Positions 6,414 through 9,281 of a stretch of DNA of 9,281 nt are shown here, one piece after another. Position 1 is the first letter of the stretch; each line of letters starts with the position of its first letter. A program made the position numbers and the translations under genes. This stretch comes from an uncultured Lachnospiraceae bacterium. GTDB lineage: Bacteria; Bacillota; Clostridia; Lachnospirales; Lachnospiraceae. Location: positions 1 to 9,281 of the forward strand of contig CAJUQO010000082.1 in assembly GCA_910588295.1 (NCBI GenBank), given 5' to 3'. The notes under the pieces were generated by a model, which was not told the DNA's origin, did not search any database, and worked only from the letters and a program-made list of their open reading frames with translations.

Positions 6414-6514
6414 TATTTGTTCGGCAAGGCGGGGGGCCGAAAACATTATAAGCCGGAGAAGCCCTTGAAGAAGCCCTCTGTTTTGGATGGATCGACGGGC
6501 AGATGCAAAGCAAG
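6414..6514 (+). pseudogene. YdeI/OmpD-associated family fragment with frameshift and stop
   Basis: Conceptual reading gives YLFGKAGG, then after restoring one base in the G run at 6431-6436, PKTL, a TAA (6449-6451, where Ser would be expected from the family), then AGEALEEALCFGWIDGQM and QS. The ALEEALCFGWIDGQ motif is the hallmark of YdeI-like proteins, reported in some bacteria to affect resistance to antimicrobial peptides. Start, N-terminal ~35 residues and everything after the motif are lost. Beyond about 6515 the protein no longer resembles the family, so a deletion joined it to the next fragment. Confidence 0.65.
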
Positions 6515-7067
6515 GTTTTGAAATATGCGCGGGACATTTTCAGCCTGAAAAACGCCCTGGCCGATATCTGTGATTTCTGGTACGAGCTGCTGAACAGGAT
6601 CTGCGAACGCGAGGCAAATATAAATTCCATATTGAGTCCGGATACGATCAAACAGATCCTGATCCTGCTGGCTAGGAAAACACGGAAGAAAAATCTTGAC
6701 ATCGGCCCCATTACGCTGCAGGATCTGTCCGACGCTTTTGTGGACGCCGTCGGCGTACAGCCGAACGATGAATCGGCGATCATGCTGCGGCGGCTTCCGG
6801 CCACCGGGCGGGTGGACGCGGATTCCTCCGACAGGCAGTTTCTGGATGTATTTATTTTAAATGGCTTACGGGTGGAAGATATTATCCAGATCCAGAGAAA
6901 CAGCGACCAGCGGATCCTGGATGAGGCATGGCAGAATCCCCTGGATGCCAACGGCTGCGCCATCCTGTCAGAATATATCCGGAAAAAAGAGAAACGGAAT
7001 AGTGTTTTCCTGGCTCTGGCCAGCCAGGTCGCCAAGCATGAAAACAGCGTTTTGGCCGCGGATATTG
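6515..7067 (+). pseudogene. Interior fragment of a large NTPase-like protein (possibly NACHT/STAND), unrecognised
   Basis: About 185 in-frame codons (SKVLKYARDIFSLKNALADI onward) run from the YdeI-like piece to about 7067. They have good protein character: helical, balanced charge, segments such as SPDTIKQILILLARKTRKK, ITLQDLSDAFVDAVGV, and MLRRLPATGRVDADSSDRQF. The last recalls the region following the ATPase core in NACHT-type P-loop proteins used in phage defence, but no Walker motif is present and I cannot name the family firmly. The open frame reaches a TAA at 7265-7267; past 7067 it is antisense to another gene fragment (7068-7232), so those final codons are not real protein. A short expressed protein from ATG 6503 is possible, but there is no RBS before it. 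Confidence 0.5.
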
Positions 7068-7232
7068 AGCCATGGATTTTCCAAAACGTCTGGGCCTGCT
7101 GGCACAAAGGAATTTCTGCTCTGTACACACGCACTTATTTTTCTCTGCTATTAACCCTGTCTTATCCACATAAATCTCAGAACGGACAGACTCCCAAAAA
7201 CCCCTATTCCCTGGATTCAGATAAATACCCAT
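7068..7232 (-). pseudogene. N-terminal stub of an AAA-ATPase-like/PD-(D/E)XK protein, cut after Walker A
   Basis: From the ATG at 7232 on the minus strand 55 codons read as a normal N-terminus of the AAA-ATPase-like (PF09820-type) family: MGIYLNPGNRGF, then EIYVDKTGLI at 19-28, TEQKFLCASRPRRFGKSMA at 37-55 with the family's Walker A (RPRRFGKS). At 7068 the homology stops abruptly and the frame continues as the antisense of the neighbouring fragment. AGGAGG on the minus strand (7254-7249) lies 16 nt before the ATG, longer than ideal. It is related to, but clearly divergent from, the intact gene at 7487-9199 (YVDKT..RPRRFGKS versus YVDKS..RPRRFGKT) and points the other way, so it is not a simple duplicate. 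Confidence 0.8.
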
Positions 7233-7486
7233 ATATGCATATATGCCACCTCCTTTTCCCGCTCTAACTATAGCAATTCTTTCATTCATATTCAATTATT
7301 TCCTGCATATAGATATACGAAAATCGCAGATATTGATGGTTTTAAGAATTTTCTCCTAACAGAGGCAATAACGAAGGTCGTAAACAACCGCCATGCTGGG
7401 AGTGGCAAAACCTTGCGTTTGCCGTGAAAGATTTCCCAATTTCCCTTGCCGAAACCATCCCCATAGGCTATTATGATCTATATAAG
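7233..7486. other. Spacer between opposed AAA-ATPase-like genes, with possible coding relic
   Basis: It holds the 5' leader of the minus-strand stub. On the plus strand a frame without a start (about 7311-7423) reads through KIADIDGFKNFLLTEAI and VVNNRHAGSGKTLRLP to a TGA; AGSGKT looks like a Walker A loop, so this may be another gene scrap. The frame of the downstream gene is open upstream (QNLAFAVKDFPISLAET...) but has no family resemblance there. No clear promoter or RBS for the 7487 gene was found. Confidence 0.4.
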
Positions 7487-9199
7487 ATGCCAAACGAAGG
7501 GAGCGCATACACATTGAAACCGACTCAGAATATAAAAATCCCCGTGGGCCGTTCCGGCTTTGCGGATATCCGCGAAAACGGTTATTATTATGTGGATAAA
7601 AGCCGCCTCATTGAAGAGCTGCTGCGGACGGACGGCATACAGGCCGCCCTGATCACCCGGCCCCGCCGCTTTGGGAAGACGCTGGCCATGAATATGCTGG
7701 CGGATTTTTTTGATATACGCAAAGACAGCCGGCCTTTATTCGAGGGGCTGGCCATAGCCGAAAATGCCGGTCTGTGCGCCGAATGGATGAACCGGTACCC
7801 GACGCTGTTTTTATCCTTCCGGGCGGTGGACGGGCTGCGGTTTGAAAACGCCTATGCGAGGCTGGAGACTGTGGTTACGGAGCTGTACAATGAACATTTT
7901 TATCTGATGGACAGTGATAAGCTGATTACCCCGGATAAAGAGCTGTTTCACCGGATTGCTTTTAAAACGGAATCCCGGGAGGAAGTATCCCAGGCCCTGG
8001 CCAAGCTCACGCACATGATAGCGGCCCACTACCGCAAACCGGTTGTATTGCTGATCGACGAATACGACGTGCCCCTGGCCAAGGCCAGTGAAAAAGGCTA
8101 CTACGCCGAAATGCTGGACGTCATCCGGGGCGTCATGCAGGCGGTAAAGGACAACAACAGCCTGAAGCTAGCCGTGGTCACCGGCTGCCTGCGGATCGCC
8201 AAGGAAAGTATTTTCACCGGTGTAAACAACCTCGTATCCGATACGATTTCCGATACCCGGCTGAATGAGTTTTTCGGCTTCACCCAGGCCGAGGTGGACC
8301 GGCTTTTAGATGATACCGGGCTTAGCTCCCACCGGGAGGAAATCCGGGAATGGTACGACGGTTACCGTTTCGGCCGCTGCGACGTATACTGCCCCTGGGA
8401 CGTGATGAACCATGTCAACAGCCTGATCCTGGATCCGTCCGCCGCGCCGAAAAATTATTGGGAGAATACCAGCGATAACGCCATTATCCGATCCTTTTTA
8501 AAACGGACGGATTTTGCCGTAAATGATAAGTTTGAAACCCTCCTGGCCGGGGGGGTTATACAGGAACGGATCACGGACCAGCTCACTTATGATATGCTGG
8601 AATCCTCAGAGGACAACCTGTGGAGCCTTCTGTACCTAACCGGCTATCTGACAAACATGCGCCCGGATGAAGCGGCGGAAAGCGGCCTGATGCCGGGTGA
8701 GACCGCCTTGAGGATCCCCAATAAGGAGATTCTCGAAATCTTCAAGAACAGTGTGATGAGCTGGTTCCGGGAAAAAACCAGGGATGGCGGCCGGGAAGAG
8801 CTTTTTACGGCTCTGTGGGACGGAAATGCCGAAAAACTCACGGAGATCATTTCCGATCTTCTGTTTGACACGATCAGCTACCATGACTACCGGGAAAGCT
8901 TTTACCACGCGTTTCTGACAGGTTTGCTTTCCGCTGCCGGCTACGCGGTGGAATCGAATTATGAAAACGGCTTGGGGCGTTCGGATATAACCCTTAAGGA
9001 CAGAAAAAACCGGAGGGCAGCCGTCATTGAGGCCAAATGGACGCAAAACGAAAGCCGCCTGGACGCGGAATGTGACAGCGCCCTGGGACAAATCGAAGAA
9101 AAACAGTATGCCGGAAAACTGGAGCGGGCCGGGTTCCGAACGGTGATCCGTCTGGGAATCGCCTTTTGCCAGAAACAGTGCCTGGTGAAAAGAGGATAA
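7487..9199 (+). CDS. AAA-ATPase-like protein with C-terminal PD-(D/E)XK nuclease domain (DUF1703 type)
   Basis: A 570-residue protein of the AAA-ATPase-like (PF09820) plus DUF1703 (PF08011) family, multiplied in Clostridia and Bacteroidetes and of unproven function. ATPase domain (about 15-290): IPVGRSGFADIRENGYYYVDKS, Walker A RPRRFGKT at 58-65, Walker B VVLLIDEYD with D191/E192, and a sensor-like TGCLRIAKESIFTGVNN segment. The middle has EWYDGYRFG and LLYLTGYLTNMR, both family hallmarks. C-terminal nuclease-like domain: GLGRSD with D500, VIEAKW with E515 and K517, then ALGQIEEKQYA, i.e. a complete D...ExK site. All motifs are present, so it is probably functional. The start is uncertain: ATG 7487 lacks an RBS; GTG 7424 would add 21 residues without family similarity; TTG 7514 has AAGGGAG upstream. 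No partner gene is adjacent. Confidence 0.88.
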   Translation: MPNEGSAYTLKPTQNIKIPVGRSGFADIRENGYYYVDKSRLIEELLRTDGIQAALITRPRRFGKTLAMNMLADFFDIRKDSRPLFEGLAIAENAGLCAEWMNRYPTLFLSFRAVDGLRFENAYARLETVVTELYNEHFYLMDSDKLITPDKELFHRIAFKTESREEVSQALAKLTHMIAAHYRKPVVLLIDEYDVPLAKASEKGYYAEMLDVIRGVMQAVKDNNSLKLAVVTGCLRIAKESIFTGVNNLVSDTISDTRLNEFFGFTQAEVDRLLDDTGLSSHREEIREWYDGYRFGRCDVYCPWDVMNHVNSLILDPSAAPKNYWENTSDNAIIRSFLKRTDFAVNDKFETLLAGGVIQERITDQLTYDMLESSEDNLWSLLYLTGYLTNMRPDEAAESGLMPGETALRIPNKEILEIFKNSVMSWFREKTRDGGREELFTALWDGNAEKLTEIISDLLFDTISYHDYRESFYHAFLTGLLSAAGYAVESNYENGLGRSDITLKDRKNRRAAVIEAKWTQNESRLDAECDSALGQIEEKQYAGKLERAGFRTVIRLGIAFCQKQCLVKRG

Positions 9200-9211
9200 A
9201 TAGATGGAAGG

Positions 9212-9239
9212 GCCGGCCCGTACCACGGTACAGGCCGGC
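9212..9239 (+). terminator. Hairpin after the AAA-ATPase-like gene
   Basis: GCCGGCC (9212-9218) pairs with GGCCGGC (9233-9239) and GTAC (9220-9223) with GTAC (9228-9231 region), with one C/A mismatch and a tiny loop (about CACG). It begins 12 nt after the stop and is followed by TGTTTCTTC, a weak T-rich tail, consistent with an intrinsic terminator. The remaining bases to 9281 show no gene. Confidence 0.7.
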
Positions 9240-9281
9240 TGTTTCTTCACATTCAGGCGTATCTTTTAGTCCCAACAAGCG

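Noticed and set aside
6882..7067. Continuation of the minus-strand AAA-ATPase-like frame beyond 7068
   Set aside because: Family similarity ends exactly after FGKSMA; the rest is the complement of the plus-strand fragment.
6370..7134. 254-codon open frame on the minus strand
   Set aside because: It is antisense to the YdeI/NTPase-like fragments; its Ser/Arg-rich translation has no family resemblance and no RBS.
7068..7267. Last ~66 codons of the plus-strand frame that starts at 6503
   Set aside because: They are antisense to the AAA-ATPase-like stub and read as low-quality sequence ending by chance at 7265.
1..9281. CRISPR array, tRNA, rRNA or complete insertion sequence
   Set aside because: No regularly spaced repeats, cloverleaf-like sequence, rRNA segments or intact transposase gene were seen by eye.

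Overview
The window looks like a chromosomal segment of a Gram-positive anaerobe, most likely a clostridial (Lachnospiraceae-like) gut bacterium. The reasons are strong AGGAGG-type ribosome binding sites, mixed ATG/GTG/TTG starts, a GC content that swings between GC-rich housekeeping genes and AT-rich accessory DNA, and an AAA-ATPase-like/PD-(D/E)XK gene family that is multiplied in such genomes. This assignment is inference; no rRNA or tRNA gene is present to fix it.

Layout. (1) 3-314: the C-terminal end of a BCCT-type betaine/choline/carnitine transporter, cut by the window edge. (2) 315-955: a decayed stretch with a perfect 19-bp hairpin (404-449) and, on the minus strand, the C-terminal half of a dGTPase-like HD phosphohydrolase interrupted by one in-frame stop. 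(3) 1040-1495: a small membrane-anchored DUF4760-like protein. (4) 1576-4629: a 1017-residue bifunctional L-fucokinase/fucose-1-phosphate guanylyltransferase (Fkp type), the clear metabolic gene of the window, closed by a hairpin at 4647-4688. (5) 6154-4716, minus strand: a two-gene unit of a Panacea-domain (DUF4065) protein followed by a four-helix membrane protein. It matches the known architecture of Panacea antitoxin/membrane toxin pairs and is the best candidate for an uncharacterised system here. (6) About 6414-7300: a gene graveyard in which pieces of at least three unrelated genes abut: a YdeI-like fragment, the interior of a large NTPase-like protein, and, in opposite orientation, the first 55 codons of an AAA-ATPase-like protein cut just after its Walker A motif. 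(7) 7487-9199: an apparently intact AAA-ATPase-like/PD-(D/E)XK protein, followed by a hairpin at 9212-9239.

Functionally, Fkp would salvage free L-fucose into GDP-L-fucose for decorating surface glycans; no fucose permease or fucosyltransferase lies beside it. The Panacea pair, the NTPase relic, the dGTPase relic and the AAA-ATPase genes are the kinds of genes found in defence and mobile regions. Together with the broken genes they suggest that 4.7-9.2 kb is a site of repeated insertion and deletion. No tRNA, rRNA, CRISPR array or complete insertion sequence was seen.
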